Made by a program: the position numbers and the translations under genes. Of a DNA stretch of 51,135 nucleotides, positions 43,449 through 51,135 are shown in pieces. The notes below the pieces were generated by a model, which saw only the letters and a program-made list of their open reading frames with translations, was not told the origin of the DNA and did not search any database. Source of the stretch: Actinomycetota bacterium (GTDB lineage Bacteria; Actinomycetota; Actinomycetes; Nanopelagicales; Nanopelagicaceae); the NCBI GenBank assembly GCA_947372915.1, contig CANBVO010000002.1, forward strand, positions 1 through 51,135, read 5' to 3'. Numbering within the stretch: position 1 is the stretch's first letter; every line of letters begins with the position of its first letter.

Positions 43449-44105
43449 ATGAAGGTTGCAATTATTGGTGCCGGAAATGTCGGTCGCGCTATTGCGAAAG
43501 AACTTATCGGCAATGGTCATCACGTACTTCTTATTGATCGCGATCCCAAGGCACTCAAGATGGAGAGCGTCCCCACTGCCGAATGGCTTCTCGCAGATGG
43601 CTGCGAAATTACCTCACTCGATAATGCCAAGCTCGACCAATGTCAGGTGCTCGTTGCAGCAACCGGTGATGACAAGGTCAACTTGGTGGCCTCGCTTCTG
43701 GCTAAGACTGAATATGGCGTACCTCGCGTTGTTGCCCGGGTTAACCATCCAAAGAATGAATGGCTCTTCGATAACTCCTGGGGTGTCGATGTATCCGTTT
43801 CAACTCCACGCATTATCGCCGCGATTGTTGAAGAAGCAGTCAGCGTCGGTGATGTGGTTCGCCTCTTCTCGCTCCGCGCAGGTCGGGCCAACCTCGTTGA
43901 AATTACTCTCCCGGATGGAGCGAACTGCGTCGGTAAGACCGTGGGCGAAGTTTCACTTCCGGAAGATGCCACTCTTGCTGCGATTGTTCGCGATAGCAGC
44001 GTGATCACGCCACATAGCCATGATCTCTTCTCGGCCGGCGATGAACTTTTGTTTATTGCTACCGCTGCTGCAGAAGAAAAATTAAAGAGCTGCTTTATTT
44101 CTTAA
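43449..44105 (+). CDS. Second TrkA-family potassium uptake protein (CeoC-like)
   Basis: A 218-residue RCK protein with G-A-G-N-V-G-R-A at 7-14, an I-D-R-D strand end at about 31-34, and a TrkA_C domain (about 140-215). It is paired with the preceding trkA as in ceoB-ceoC (Rv2691-Rv2692), probably as a hetero-octameric gating ring. In the mycobacterial locus an APC permease gene lies beside the pair; it is missing here. The 3' end overlaps the convergent DUF3159 gene by 11 bases. Confidence 0.88.
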   Translation: MKVAIIGAGNVGRAIAKELIGNGHHVLLIDRDPKALKMESVPTAEWLLADGCEITSLDNAKLDQCQVLVAATGDDKVNLVASLLAKTEYGVPRVVARVNHPKNEWLFDNSWGVDVSVSTPRIIAAIVEEAVSVGDVVRLFSLRAGRANLVEITLPDGANCVGKTVGEVSLPEDATLAAIVRDSSVITPHSHDLFSAGDELLFIATAAAEEKLKSCFIS

Positions 44106-44712
44106 CCGTCGGCACTTTTCGCAGTATCAACCAGGTCCACCACGCAGCAAGTATGAAAAGTGGATATCCCATTGCTAATTTGGCGGTACCCAGCCAGTTC
44201 ACTTGATTGGAACGGTAGAGCGGATATTGAACAACTAAGCGCGCGATGAAAAGACCGCACCACAACCAGCCGGCTCGGATATAAGCCGCCTTACGCGCTG
44301 GGTGTAGCCGCCATTTTAAATCTTCGCCAAGAATTGGCCCCAACATAATCCCGAGCAACGGCCAACCAATTAAATTGGTCACTGCATACAGAATTGCATA
44401 TGCCACATTAATAATGAGACCTGGCAAGTAAAAATCTTTTGCCTGTCCAGAATGCCGCGAGAAAAGGGCGCAAATTCCAACACCAATTAAGCCAGAAATC
44501 GCATGCTGCAGTGTCTCTCGCTTAATTAAGCGAGCAATGGTCAGGATTGCTGAGGAAATAAGTGCGGCAACGACTGAACGATTGAGATTGTGAGAAAAGT
44601 TGAAGAAGAGAAGAAAAATGATGGAAGGTACGCCGGAGTCAATGACGCCGCGGGTTCCACCAAGGGCTCCCATTACCTTTTCTCGATCTTCCTGATGACC
44701 TTCGTAACTCAC
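44095..44712 (-). CDS. DUF3159 family membrane protein
   Basis: A 205-residue membrane protein with about six hydrophobic segments, of the actinobacterial DUF3159 family (Rv2693c-like). A W-x-L-L-G-I-M-L-G-P-I-L segment lies near the middle (about 120), and R-x-G-W-L-W-C-G-L-F-x-x-R near 150. Function unknown. The GTG start overlaps the dut stop (GTGA) with GGAGAG upstream, so it is coupled to dut. Confidence 0.82.
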   Translation of the reverse strand: MSYEGHQEDREKVMGALGGTRGVIDSGVPSIIFLLFFNFSHNLNRSVVAALISSAILTIARLIKRETLQHAISGLIGVGICALFSRHSGQAKDFYLPGLIINVAYAILYAVTNLIGWPLLGIMLGPILGEDLKWRLHPARKAAYIRAGWLWCGLFIARLVVQYPLYRSNQVNWLGTAKLAMGYPLFILAAWWTWLILRKVPTVKK

Positions 44713-45167
44713 TTACTCTCCTTTGTGCTTGCTATACCTGTAGAACCAAAGCCACCAGAGCCACGATCGGTGCCGGGCAAGGAATCAACTTCAATAAATT
44801 CGGCGTTTTCTACCTTTTGAATAACTAGTTGAGCTATTCGATCTCCCGCTTTAATCACAAAGTCTGCACTCGGGTCGTGGTTGATGAGAATAATTTGAAG
44901 CTCACCGCGATAACTCGCATCGACTGTTCCTGGAGTATTGACCATCGAAATTCCATGCTTAATTGCTAAACCAGAACGAGGATGAACGAAAGCTACATAT
45001 CCCGCTGGCAACGCAATGGAAAGGCCGGTCGGAACGAGCGCCCGCTCTCCTGCCTTGAGCACCATATCTACGCGCGAGGCTATATCTGCGCCCGCATCTC
45101 CCGGCTTTCCATACTTAGGAAGTGGCACCGTGGAATCAAGGCGCGTAATCAAAACTTTTACACTCAT
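44709..45167 (-). CDS. dut: dUTP diphosphatase
   Basis: A 152-residue trimeric dUTPase with all five motifs: G-D-A-G-A-D (1, near 24), R-S-G-L-A (2, near 66), G-T-V-D-A-S-Y-R-G-E (3, near 80), G-D-R-I-A-Q-L (4, near 108), and R-G-S-G-G-F-G-S-T-G (5, near 137). It cleaves dUTP to dUMP, keeping uracil out of DNA and feeding thymidylate synthesis. The ATG overlaps the preceding thioesterase stop (ATGA), so the genes are coupled. Confidence 0.95.
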   Translation of the reverse strand: MSVKVLITRLDSTVPLPKYGKPGDAGADIASRVDMVLKAGERALVPTGLSIALPAGYVAFVHPRSGLAIKHGISMVNTPGTVDASYRGELQIILINHDPSADFVIKAGDRIAQLVIQKVENAEFIEVDSLPGTDRGSGGFGSTGIASTKESK

Positions 45168-45748
45168 GGATTAATTTCAAAATCCGGATCAACAAATGCC
45201 AGGAGTTCGGGATGCTTGGTTACATATTCAATGTATTCCTTTGGCGCATTATCTAAGAAGTGCTGCATGCTCACGATGATGTAGAGCGAGGCGGCGCGAA
45301 CAGCGACTGGTCCATCAGGGCCACCTAGTCGACCTTCCGCTGAGGCGTAGACCTTGCGATTTACCTGCCCAGTAATTTCAGCGGTGATGTAGAGAACGGT
45401 TCCGATCGGTACTGGCAAAATGAAATCTGTTTCTAGGCGAGCAGTGACGGCTGGTGCGCGAAGCAACCACATCAGCTTTCCGAGTGCTTCATCAAAAGCG
45501 AGCGAGAGCAATCCGCCGTGAGCAAGACCCGGTGCTCCTTGATGATTGTCAGTTACAGTGAATTCAGCGGTGATGTTCTGACCATCCCCCACATGTGCGA
45601 CGAGATGTAATCCGGTCGGATGCAACTCTCCGCATCCGAAACAATGTCCGAAGTGAGATGGGATCCTGGTGCCCGACGCAGGAGCCTTGGGGTGGCGTTT
45701 TGGAATAACTGCTCCCTCTGGCGGCACGGTGCTGGGAACTCTGCTCAT
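45164..45748 (-). CDS. PaaI-type hotdog-fold thioesterase
   Basis: A 194-residue protein from the ATG at 45748. It has a proline-rich lead, F-G-C-G-E-L-H-P-T-G-L near residue 37, then H-Q-G-A-P-G-L-A-H-G-G near 70, the latter being the hotdog thioesterase core with Gly-Gly helix and a following Asp/Glu (F-D-E-A). It should hydrolyse an acyl-CoA; the acyl group is unknown. The longer upstream frame overlaps the divergent DUF3093 gene and is rejected, because TACTCT lies exactly six bases before this ATG. Confidence 0.82.
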   Translation of the reverse strand: MSRVPSTVPPEGAVIPKRHPKAPASGTRIPSHFGHCFGCGELHPTGLHLVAHVGDGQNITAEFTVTDNHQGAPGLAHGGLLSLAFDEALGKLMWLLRAPAVTARLETDFILPVPIGTVLYITAEITGQVNRKVYASAEGRLGGPDGPVAVRAASLYIIVSMQHFLDNAPKEYIEYVTKHPELLAFVDPDFEINP

Positions 45749-45770
45749 GGAGCAAGAGTAACCTTGAGCC
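45749..45770. promoter_or_regulatory. Overlapping back-to-back leaderless promoters in a 22-base gap
   Basis: Minus strand: TACTCT (45760-45755), six bases, ATG 45748. Plus strand: TAACCT (45759-45764), six bases, ATG 45771. The two hexamers share two bases, so only one polymerase can bind at a time. Confidence 0.6.
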
Positions 45771-46253
45771 ATGAATAAATCAGCGCGCCATCGAGATAAG
45801 AATTATGGCGTAGCGCTCTTTCACGAAAAATTACGGGCACCTATCTGGGTTATCGCCTTTCTGCTCTTCTTAATGTCCTCGCTCTCCATTGCAATCTGGG
45901 CAGCGGTGGGGTTCTGGCCATTAGTTGCAGCATCCGCTGTGGAGCTCATGATTATTGCCCTATACATCCGCGCGACCACACTGGAAATTACTATGACTAA
46001 GGGCTGGCTGCTAGTTGGGGCCGCTGCCATCGAGCGGGCATATATACATCAATTTGAAGTATTAGATTCTGCAACGATGCGCAGAGCTCGCGGAGTCGAT
46101 TTTAATCCTGCTGCATTCTTGGAGATCCGATATTGGGTATCGACCGGAATCAAGCTGGCAATCCGCGATCCTAAAGATCCAACGCCGTATTGGTTAATCA
46201 GTTCTCATCGAGCCAGTGAATTGGCGAAGTTGCTGAACCTCGCCGATCACTAA
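45771..46253 (+). CDS. DUF3093 family membrane protein
   Basis: A 160-residue protein of the actinobacterial DUF3093 family (Rv2698-like). It has two membrane helices (about 25-70) followed by a soluble region of ~90 residues with R-G-V-D-F-N-P near residue 108 and W-L-I-S-S-H-R-A-S-E-L near 142. Function unknown; conserved next to dut. It converges on DUF4193 with a six-base gap. Confidence 0.82.
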   Translation: MNKSARHRDKNYGVALFHEKLRAPIWVIAFLLFLMSSLSIAIWAAVGFWPLVAASAVELMIIALYIRATTLEITMTKGWLLVGAAAIERAYIHQFEVLDSATMRRARGVDFNPAAFLEIRYWVSTGIKLAIRDPKDPTPYWLISSHRASELAKLLNLADH

Positions 46254-46259
46254 TTTAAA

Positions 46260-46556
46260 TTACTCGCAATCCTTGCACACTGCTTTAGCGCCTTCGCCCT
46301 TTGCTAATTGAGAGCTGTGGTGAACGAGGAAGCAACGTGAGCAGGTGAACTCATCTTCTTGCTTTGGCACAACTCGAACTGTGAGTTCTTCACCAGAGAG
46401 ATCTGCTCCAGGAAGTTCAAGGCTCTCTGCCGCTTCTTCTTCGTCAATATCTACTTGACCAGATTGCGCATCAGCACGACGAGCTTTGAGCTCTTCGAGG
46501 GATTCCTCGTGTAATTCTTCATCCGTTTTTCGCGGGGTGTCGTAATCAGTTGCCAT
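46260..46556 (-). CDS. DUF4193 family zinc-ribbon-like protein
   Basis: A 98-residue acidic protein (Rv2699c-like). The N-terminal ~65 residues are rich in Glu/Asp. The C-terminus has a C-S-R-C knuckle at about 72-75 and C-K-D-C at the very end, a four-cysteine zinc ribbon. Family function is unknown; a transcription- or stress-related role is speculation. CACTAT seven bases before the ATG is a weaker version of the leaderless motif. Confidence 0.85.
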   Translation of the reverse strand: MATDYDTPRKTDEELHEESLEELKARRADAQSGQVDIDEEEAAESLELPGADLSGEELTVRVVPKQEDEFTCSRCFLVHHSSQLAKGEGAKAVCKDCE

Positions 46557-46664
46557 GGGGCGGATAGTGTCCTATTCCAGAGGTATATGCCTAATCAACA
46601 GTCGGCGTGTCGAGATTATTCCCTTATTCAGTGCGTGAGATGGCGCACCTGAGAAATCCGTGAG

Positions 46665-47633
46665 TTATTGGAGGCGAAGTGGCTCTTGCCCGCGTGCAAC
46701 AAGTCGCTCGAAGTGATGCTCGCGCTTTTCTGTAAAGCGTTCGACCTCAACTGCCATGTTGTCCATGAAGGCCTTAAGTTCGGCTTGTGCCGCCTTGCCA
46801 TCATCATCGAGTCCATCAACGTTATAAATATCCCAAGCGCGTAATACTGGGTTGAGAACGTCGGTGAGGTGCAGTGGAAGATCATAAATTCCGGCAAGTG
46901 CAATCTGAACCGATTTGCGACCCCAACCAGGCATGCCTGCACCTGGCATCTGGAAATTGGTAACTACATCTGTAATTGCTCGCATCGCTGCGCTGGGCTC
47001 TAGTTTGATTGCTTCAGCAAGAAGATTTCTATAAAAAAGCATATGGAGGTTCTCATCCAGTGCTACACGTGCCAGCATTCCTTCGCAGACCTCATCGTGC
47101 GATATGCGTCCAGTGTTTCGGTGAGATACTCGAGTAGCAAGTTCTTGAAAAGAGACATAAGCGACGGTATGCAACATATCGTTCTCATAGGGAGTCTGAT
47201 ACCCAACTTGCATATGAGCCATGCGCAAATCTTCAAGTTCATCGGGATTGACGCCACGAGTTGCCATCAAATAATCGCGAAGCACAATGCTGTGCCTGGC
47301 CTCTTCTGCCGTCCAACGATTAATCCAAGTGCCCCATGCGCCATCGCGTCCCATGGAGAGAGCAATTTCAGTGTGATAGCTAGGGAGGTTGTCCTCAGTC
47401 ATTAAGTTGAGAACGAGTGAATCTTGCGCAACGGTTGTTAATTTTGAATCTTTTGCTTCCCAAGCATCGCCGTTAAGGGGTCCAGAGAATGTTCGACCCT
47501 CAGACCACGGGACATACTCGTGTGGGTACCAATCTTTTGTTGTCGCTAAGTGGCGATCGAGTTCCTTTGCAACAGCTGGTTCGAGATCACGAATGAGACG
47601 TGACTGAATCTGGGGGTCGATCGGCTTAACCAT
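46665..47633 (-). CDS. Acyl-[acyl-carrier-protein] desaturase, ferritin-like di-iron
   Basis: A 322-residue soluble di-iron desaturase (DesA-type). The iron ligands are visible as E-E-A-R-H near residue 105 and D-E-N-L-H near 197, with further Glu ligands in the preceding helices, including the L-M-T-E-D-N-L region near 75. It introduces a double bond into an ACP-bound fatty acid using O2 and ferredoxin, so it is an aerobic route to unsaturated lipids. TAATCT lies six bases before the ATG. The 108-base gap to DUF4193 holds only a weak stem (GTGCG/CGCAC near 46631-46648). Confidence 0.88.
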   Translation of the reverse strand: MVKPIDPQIQSRLIRDLEPAVAKELDRHLATTKDWYPHEYVPWSEGRTFSGPLNGDAWEAKDSKLTTVAQDSLVLNLMTEDNLPSYHTEIALSMGRDGAWGTWINRWTAEEARHSIVLRDYLMATRGVNPDELEDLRMAHMQVGYQTPYENDMLHTVAYVSFQELATRVSHRNTGRISHDEVCEGMLARVALDENLHMLFYRNLLAEAIKLEPSAAMRAITDVVTNFQMPGAGMPGWGRKSVQIALAGIYDLPLHLTDVLNPVLRAWDIYNVDGLDDDGKAAQAELKAFMDNMAVEVERFTEKREHHFERLVARGQEPLRLQ

Positions 47634-47645
47634 AAGGCGAGATTA
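47634..47645 (-). promoter_or_regulatory. Putative leaderless -10 (TAATCT) for the desaturase
   Basis: TAATCT on the minus strand (47645-47640), six bases, then the ATG at 47633. It separates the desaturase from the upstream rpsP-trmD operon. Confidence 0.55.
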
Positions 47646-47672
47646 CTTCATGCCTATGGGTTACTCGCGAGT

Positions 47673-48395
47673 TCAGGAGCCTTGGTGTCGAAGCTTTTGA
47701 GTGCGAGCACTTGCCTGCTCCGCTCTCCATTTTTCAATCAATGCATGATTTCCGCTGAGTAGGACTTCTGGTACAGGTAATCCACGCCACTCGGCAGGTT
47801 TGGTGTAATTGGGATACTCGACCAAAACTTCGCCGGATTGCGTCATTATTGAATGGGATTCTTCAATGATTGAGTCTGGATTTCCGAGAACGCCCGGAAT
47901 TAACCGAATAATTGCCTCCATCATCACCAAGGTGGCAACTTCTCCCCCGCCTAAGACGTAATCTCCAATGGATACTTCGCGAACGTTAAATCCAGGAGCA
48001 TCCCGATAATAATCGGTTACTCGAATATCAATTCCCTCATAACGGCCACAAGCAAAAATCAGATGATCGAGCGTGCTCATCTCGTGTGCCATCGCTTGGC
48101 TAAATTTCTCGCCAGCAGGAGTTAGCACAATCAGAGTGTGAGTGAGATCCGGCTTAGCTGCCGCGACTTCGTCAATCGCCTTGCCCCACGGTTCGGGCAT
48201 CATCACCATTCCTGCGCCACCACCATATGGGGTGTCATCTACTGAGTTATGTACTCCGACAGAGTGTTTACGAAGATCATGAATAGCAATATCTACCAAT
48301 CCCTTCTCTTGGGCCTTGCCCATGAGCGAGAGATTGAGCGGATTCATATAGTCCGGAAAAATTGTGATGACATCAAAAGCAGGTTTAGTCAACAT
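47673..48395 (-). CDS. trmD: tRNA (guanine-37-N1)-methyltransferase
   Basis: A 240-residue SPOUT methyltransferase that methylates G37 of tRNAs to prevent frameshifting. The trefoil knot is seen as F-A-C-G-R-Y-E-G-I-D near residue 110, and S-I-G-D-Y-V-L-G-G-G-E near 141 with the knot-forming loops around L-P-G-V-L-G-N. The start overlaps the rimM stop by 11 bases, as usual in this operon, so it is translationally coupled. Position after rpsP-KH-rimM is the classic order. Confidence 0.95.
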   Translation of the reverse strand: MLTKPAFDVITIFPDYMNPLNLSLMGKAQEKGLVDIAIHDLRKHSVGVHNSVDDTPYGGGAGMVMMPEPWGKAIDEVAAAKPDLTHTLIVLTPAGEKFSQAMAHEMSTLDHLIFACGRYEGIDIRVTDYYRDAPGFNVREVSIGDYVLGGGEVATLVMMEAIIRLIPGVLGNPDSIIEESHSIMTQSGEVLVEYPNYTKPAEWRGLPVPEVLLSGNHALIEKWRAEQASARTQKLRHQGS

Positions 48396-48894
48396 TCAAT
48401 AGCCCTTCCTGCTCAATAACTGTAATCAGCTTGTTCTTCACATCTACAGTGGGGACGATGGCGCGAACAAAGGGAATCAGTATCTCTTTTCCTGCGTTGT
48501 CCACAGCCAATAAATCCTGACCCGGTAGCGGAACCACATCGGTCACCAATCCAATTTCGGTGCCTGATTCCGTAACAACTCTGCACCCTAAGAGTTGTTG
48601 AATATGAAAATCATCTTCATCAAAACCCTCGGCATTCACATCAACATCGGCAACAAGCAGGACGTCGCGAAGTTTTTCTGCGGCATTGCGATCTAAAATT
48701 CCTTGGAAGCCAAGCAGGAGGATTCCGTTGTGATTGCGCACCGAGGTGATGGTCAACGGCCCAAATGAAGCTGGCTCTGTCGCAAGGACAGAGCCAATAA
48801 AGAAACGTTCATCTGGTTCGTCAGTACGAACCTCGATAGTTACTTCACCAAGAACTCCATGTACGCGCCCGATGCGAGCGACGGTGAGGAGCAC
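48385..48894 (-). CDS. rimM: Ribosome maturation factor RimM
   Basis: A 169-residue 16S rRNA processing protein. The N-terminal RimM domain begins V-A-R-I-G-R-V-H-G-V-L-G-E and the C-terminal PRC barrel (about 95-165) has L-L-G-C-R-V-V and I-P-F-V. It binds S19 and assists 30S assembly. The GTG start is two bases after the KH gene stop. Confidence 0.93.
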   Translation of the reverse strand: MLLTVARIGRVHGVLGEVTIEVRTDEPDERFFIGSVLATEPASFGPLTITSVRNHNGILLLGFQGILDRNAAEKLRDVLLVADVDVNAEGFDEDDFHIQQLLGCRVVTESGTEIGLVTDVVPLPGQDLLAVDNAGKEILIPFVRAIVPTVDVKNKLITVIEQEGLLNVD

Positions 48895-48896
48895 TG

Positions 48897-49136
48897 TTAT
48901 CGAGCCTCGTCGGCCTCGATGAGATCTACGCGAACTGAGCGACCAGCAAGTGCGCTGACAACTGTGCGAAGTGCACGAGCAGTGCGTCCATTGCGACCGA
49001 TAACCTTGCCGATATCTTCTGGATTAACGCGAACTTCAAGCGTTGTTCCACGGCGATGATTTTTCTCAGTGATCACAACATCCTCGGGATTATCGACGAT
49101 GCCTTTGACGAGGTGTTCTAGAGCCTCATCGATCAT
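48897..49136 (-). CDS. KH-domain RNA-binding protein (KhpA-type)
   Basis: A 79-residue single KH-domain protein with I-G-R-N-G-R (GxxG loop) at about 43-48. KhpA-type proteins bind RNA with a Jag/KhpB partner. It sits between rpsP and rimM as in most Gram-positive bacteria. Confidence 0.92.
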   Translation of the reverse strand: MIDEALEHLVKGIVDNPEDVVITEKNHRRGTTLEVRVNPEDIGKVIGRNGRTARALRTVVSALAGRSVRVDLIEADEAR

Positions 49137-49138
49137 AA

Positions 49139-49690
49139 TTATTCAGCTGCACTTTCTTCAGCAGGAGCTTCAGCAACAACTTCAGCTACAGCTTCAGCGG
49201 CTGGTGCCTCTTCAGCAACAACTTCTGGAGCAGATTCAACTGGAGCTTCAGCAACAGGGGCTACTTCTTCAACAGCAGGAGCAGACTTAGCAGCAAGCTT
49301 CTCTGCCGCCTTCTTCTTCATTGTTGTAGCGCCATCCTTTGGCTCATCCATTGCATCTTTAACAGCTGCTTCGTAAGCAAGACGCTTGTGTGGCTTTTCA
49401 GCGGCCTTCTTGAGAGTGCCTTCTGTGCCAGGAAGGCCCTTGGCCTTCTGCCAATCGCCAGTAATCTTCAAAATTACCTCTACTGCTTCAGTTGGCTGTG
49501 CGCCAACGCCCATCCAGTATTGCGCGCGCTCTGAATTTACCTCGATGAAAGATGGCTCGCTTGCTGGTGAGTAGCGACCAATCTCTTCAATCGCGCGACC
49601 GTTACGAGCGGTGCGAGCATCTGCAACAACAATACGGAAATGAGGTGTGCGAATCTTTCCGAGACGCATTAACTTAATTTTTACGGCCAC
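49139..49690 (-). CDS. rpsP: 30S ribosomal protein S16 with long acidic Ala/Glu-rich tail
   Basis: The first ~80 residues are a normal S16 (I-K-L-M-R-L-G, then [13 protein letters not shown]). A linker with K-K-A-A-E-K follows, then ~65 residues made almost only of Ala, Glu, Val and Pro. Total length is 183, about twice the bacterial norm. Actinobacterial S16 proteins often carry extensions of this composition. The GTG start has AAGGAAAAG upstream. It is first in the rpsP-KH-rimM-trmD operon. Confidence 0.93.
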   Translation of the reverse strand: MAVKIKLMRLGKIRTPHFRIVVADARTARNGRAIEEIGRYSPASEPSFIEVNSERAQYWMGVGAQPTEAVEVILKITGDWQKAKGLPGTEGTLKKAAEKPHKRLAYEAAVKDAMDEPKDGATTMKKKAAEKLAAKSAPAVEEVAPVAEAPVESAPEVVAEEAPAAEAVAEVVAEAPAEESAAE

Positions 49691-49853
49691 GAAGGCTTTT
49701 CCTTTTCATTAGTCGAACCGATTAATTCTCGTGACAGTGGGAGCGTCACTCGAACAATAAGTCCTAGTTATATTTCAATTCTCGCAGAAGGGGTAGAGGG
49801 CCCTTAAGCAGATGGCTAATCTTGCCAGCCCCGCTCTCATGCGCCAAATCGGG

Positions 49854-51135
49854 CTAAATCGACTCTTCGGCCGCTCGTTTAGCCGGGTTCCCGGACTTAG
49901 ATTTCTTCTTGGGGGGCGAATTTTTGATGGGCGCCTTTCCCATCGATGGCATCGCAGGCATGCCAGCCATTCCGGGAATTGCAGGCATTCCCTTGCCGGA
50001 TCGCATAGCCTTCATCATCTTTTGAGCACCAGTAAAGCGCTCCATCAGTGAGTTCACTTCTGAAACTTGGCGACCACTGCCCTTGGCGATGCGTGCTCGG
50101 CGTGAGCCATTAAGAACTTTGGGATCACGACGCTCAAGTGGTGTCATGGATTGAACAATTGCTTGGGTGCGCACCAATTCCGACTCATCAAATTGTTCGA
50201 GTTGCTTCTTCATAGCGCCTGAATTCGCACCGGGCAACATGCCAAGTAACTTGGTCATAGAACCCATCTTCTTCATCGCCTCTAGTTGCGAGAGAAAATC
50301 ATCAAGCGTGAATTCTTCGCCGCTGGCAAATTTTGTTTCGAGTTTGCTAGCTGTGTCAGAATCAAAGGCGCTCTTCGCCGTCTCTGCCAGGGTAGCAATA
50401 TCGCCCATTCCCAAGATGCGAGAAGCCATACGCTCGGGATAGAAGAGATCGAAATCGCCAACTTTTTCACCGGTCGATGCAAACATAATGGGCTTACCAG
50501 TTACTTGGGTAATGGAGAGAGCAGCACCGCCTCGTGCATCGCCATCAATTTTGGTGAGAACTACTCCATCAAAACCAACACCCTCCTGGAATGCAAGAGC
50601 GGTACGTACCGCATCTTGACCAATCATTGCGTCAACTACAAAGAGAATTTCATCTGGTGAAATTGCGTCACGAATTTTTGCCGCTTGTTGCATTAACTCG
50701 GAATCAACGCCTAATCGGCCCGCGGTATCGACGATTACGACATTGTGTAATTTTTCTTGGGCAAATTTCAGACCTGATTTTGCAACCGCGACCGGATCTC
50801 CGACTCCATTACCGGGTTCGGGTGCAAATACTGGAACGCCAACGCTCTCCCCCACTACTTGCAATTGAGTAACAGCATTGGGGCGTTGCAGATCAGAGGC
50901 AACCAATAACGGAGTATCGCCTTGATCTTTCAAATATTTTGCAAGCTTGCCGGCGAGCGAGGTCTTTCCAGCTCCTTGTAAACCGGTGAGCAAAATGACG
51001 GTTGGCGGCTTCTTGGCAAAGCGAATTCGACGTGCGCTGCCCCCAAGGATTTCCGTAAGTTCTGAATTAACAATTTCAAAAATTGCCTGCGACGGATTAG
51101 TGCTCTTATTGAGATCCGGAAGAGCCTGGCGGGAA
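49854..51135 (-). CDS. ffh: Signal recognition particle protein Ffh (N-terminus outside window)
   Basis: 426 residues of Ffh are visible; the N-terminus runs off the right edge. The GTPase shows the P-loop G-L-Q-G-A-G-K-T, D-T-A-G-R and T-K-I-D-G-D-A-R-G-G. The methionine-rich M domain that binds signal peptides and 4.5S RNA follows, with S-G-R-Q-V near the RNA-binding helix. The end is a Met/Pro/Gly-rich segment and a basic tail before E-E-S-I. It sits upstream of rpsP on the same strand, the conserved ffh-rpsP order. Confidence 0.95.
   Translation of the reverse strand, partial: SRQALPDLNKSTNPSQAIFEIVNSELTEILGGSARRIRFAKKPPTVILLTGLQGAGKTSLAGKLAKYLKDQGDTPLLVASDLQRPNAVTQLQVVGESVGVPVFAPEPGNGVGDPVAVAKSGLKFAQEKLHNVVIVDTAGRLGVDSELMQQAAKIRDAISPDEILFVVDAMIGQDAVRTALAFQEGVGFDGVVLTKIDGDARGGAALSITQVTGKPIMFASTGEKVGDFDLFYPERMASRILGMGDIATLAETAKSAFDSDTASKLETKFASGEEFTLDDFLSQLEAMKKMGSMTKLLGMLPGANSGAMKKQLEQFDESELVRTQAIVQSMTPLERRDPKVLNGSRRARIAKGSGRQVSEVNSLMERFTGAQKMMKAMRSGKGMPAIPGMAGMPAMPSMGKAPIKNSPPKKKSKSGNPAKRAAEESI

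Noticed and set aside
49069-49290. Plus-strand frame rich in Gln/Leu repeats
   Set aside because: It is the antisense shadow of the Ala/Glu-rich rpsP tail and has no promoter or homologous look.
1-51135. tRNA or rRNA genes, insertion sequences, attachment sites, replication origin
   Set aside because: Intergenic regions are too short for most of these, and none shows cloverleaf pairing, terminal inverted repeats with transposase, or DnaA-box clusters that I could recognise by eye.

Overview
The window looks like a chromosomal segment of an actinobacterium with a compact genome. It carries several gene blocks that I know from Actinobacteria: ino1 with a PadR regulator; a block resembling Mycobacterium tuberculosis Rv2182c-Rv2190c (PlsC, SRPBCC, FadD15, PimB', NlpC/P60); DUF3000-RNase D-dxs; and a TrmA-like methylase-trkA-trkA-DUF3159-dut-DUF3093-DUF4193 run. 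Base composition is near balanced rather than GC-rich and intergenic gaps are very short. A streamlined freshwater lineage such as Candidatus Nanopelagicales (acI) is my best guess, but that is inference only. I see no rRNA, tRNA, CRISPR array, insertion sequence or prophage.

Layout. 1-7624: amine/amino-acid utilisation genes (class III aminotransferase, class I amidotransferase, SDR, APC permease, glutamine-synthetase-like ligase, aldehyde dehydrogenase, class II amidotransferase), which together suggest gamma-glutamylation of an amine followed by oxidation and deglutamylation. 7625-11326: CopC-like protein, Ni/Co permease, enoyl-CoA hydratase plus SDR, and a small LuxR-type protein. 11499-16691: a conserved membrane protein, a LacI-controlled sugar ABC transporter (binding protein, permease, single-domain ATPase, LacI) with two operators over a recognisable promoter, and a hypothetical protein. 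16752-21417: ino1/PadR, a uracil-type permease, a LysE exporter and a PD-(D/E)XK nuclease-like protein. 21420-29458: lipid, phosphatidylinositol-mannoside and cell-wall block, including a LuxR protein with a histidine-kinase-like H-box helix and an unlisted 57-residue CxxC protein. 29521-38851: reductase, DMT transporter, DUF3000, RNase D, FTR1, FadA/FadB and Dxs. 38879-47633: aconitase, TrmA-like methylase, TrkA pair, DUF3159, dUTPase, thioesterase, DUF3093, DUF4193 and acyl-ACP desaturase. 47673-51135: trmD, rimM, KH protein, rpsP and ffh (cut by the window edge).

The strongest signal that gene calling alone does not explain is promoter architecture. About twenty genes have a TAnnnT hexamer ending exactly 6 or 7 bases before the start codon, usually without a Shine-Dalgarno sequence. 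This fits widespread leaderless transcription. Several divergent gene pairs are separated by only 22-69 bases and carry two such hexamers back to back; in one 22-base gap the two hexamers overlap.
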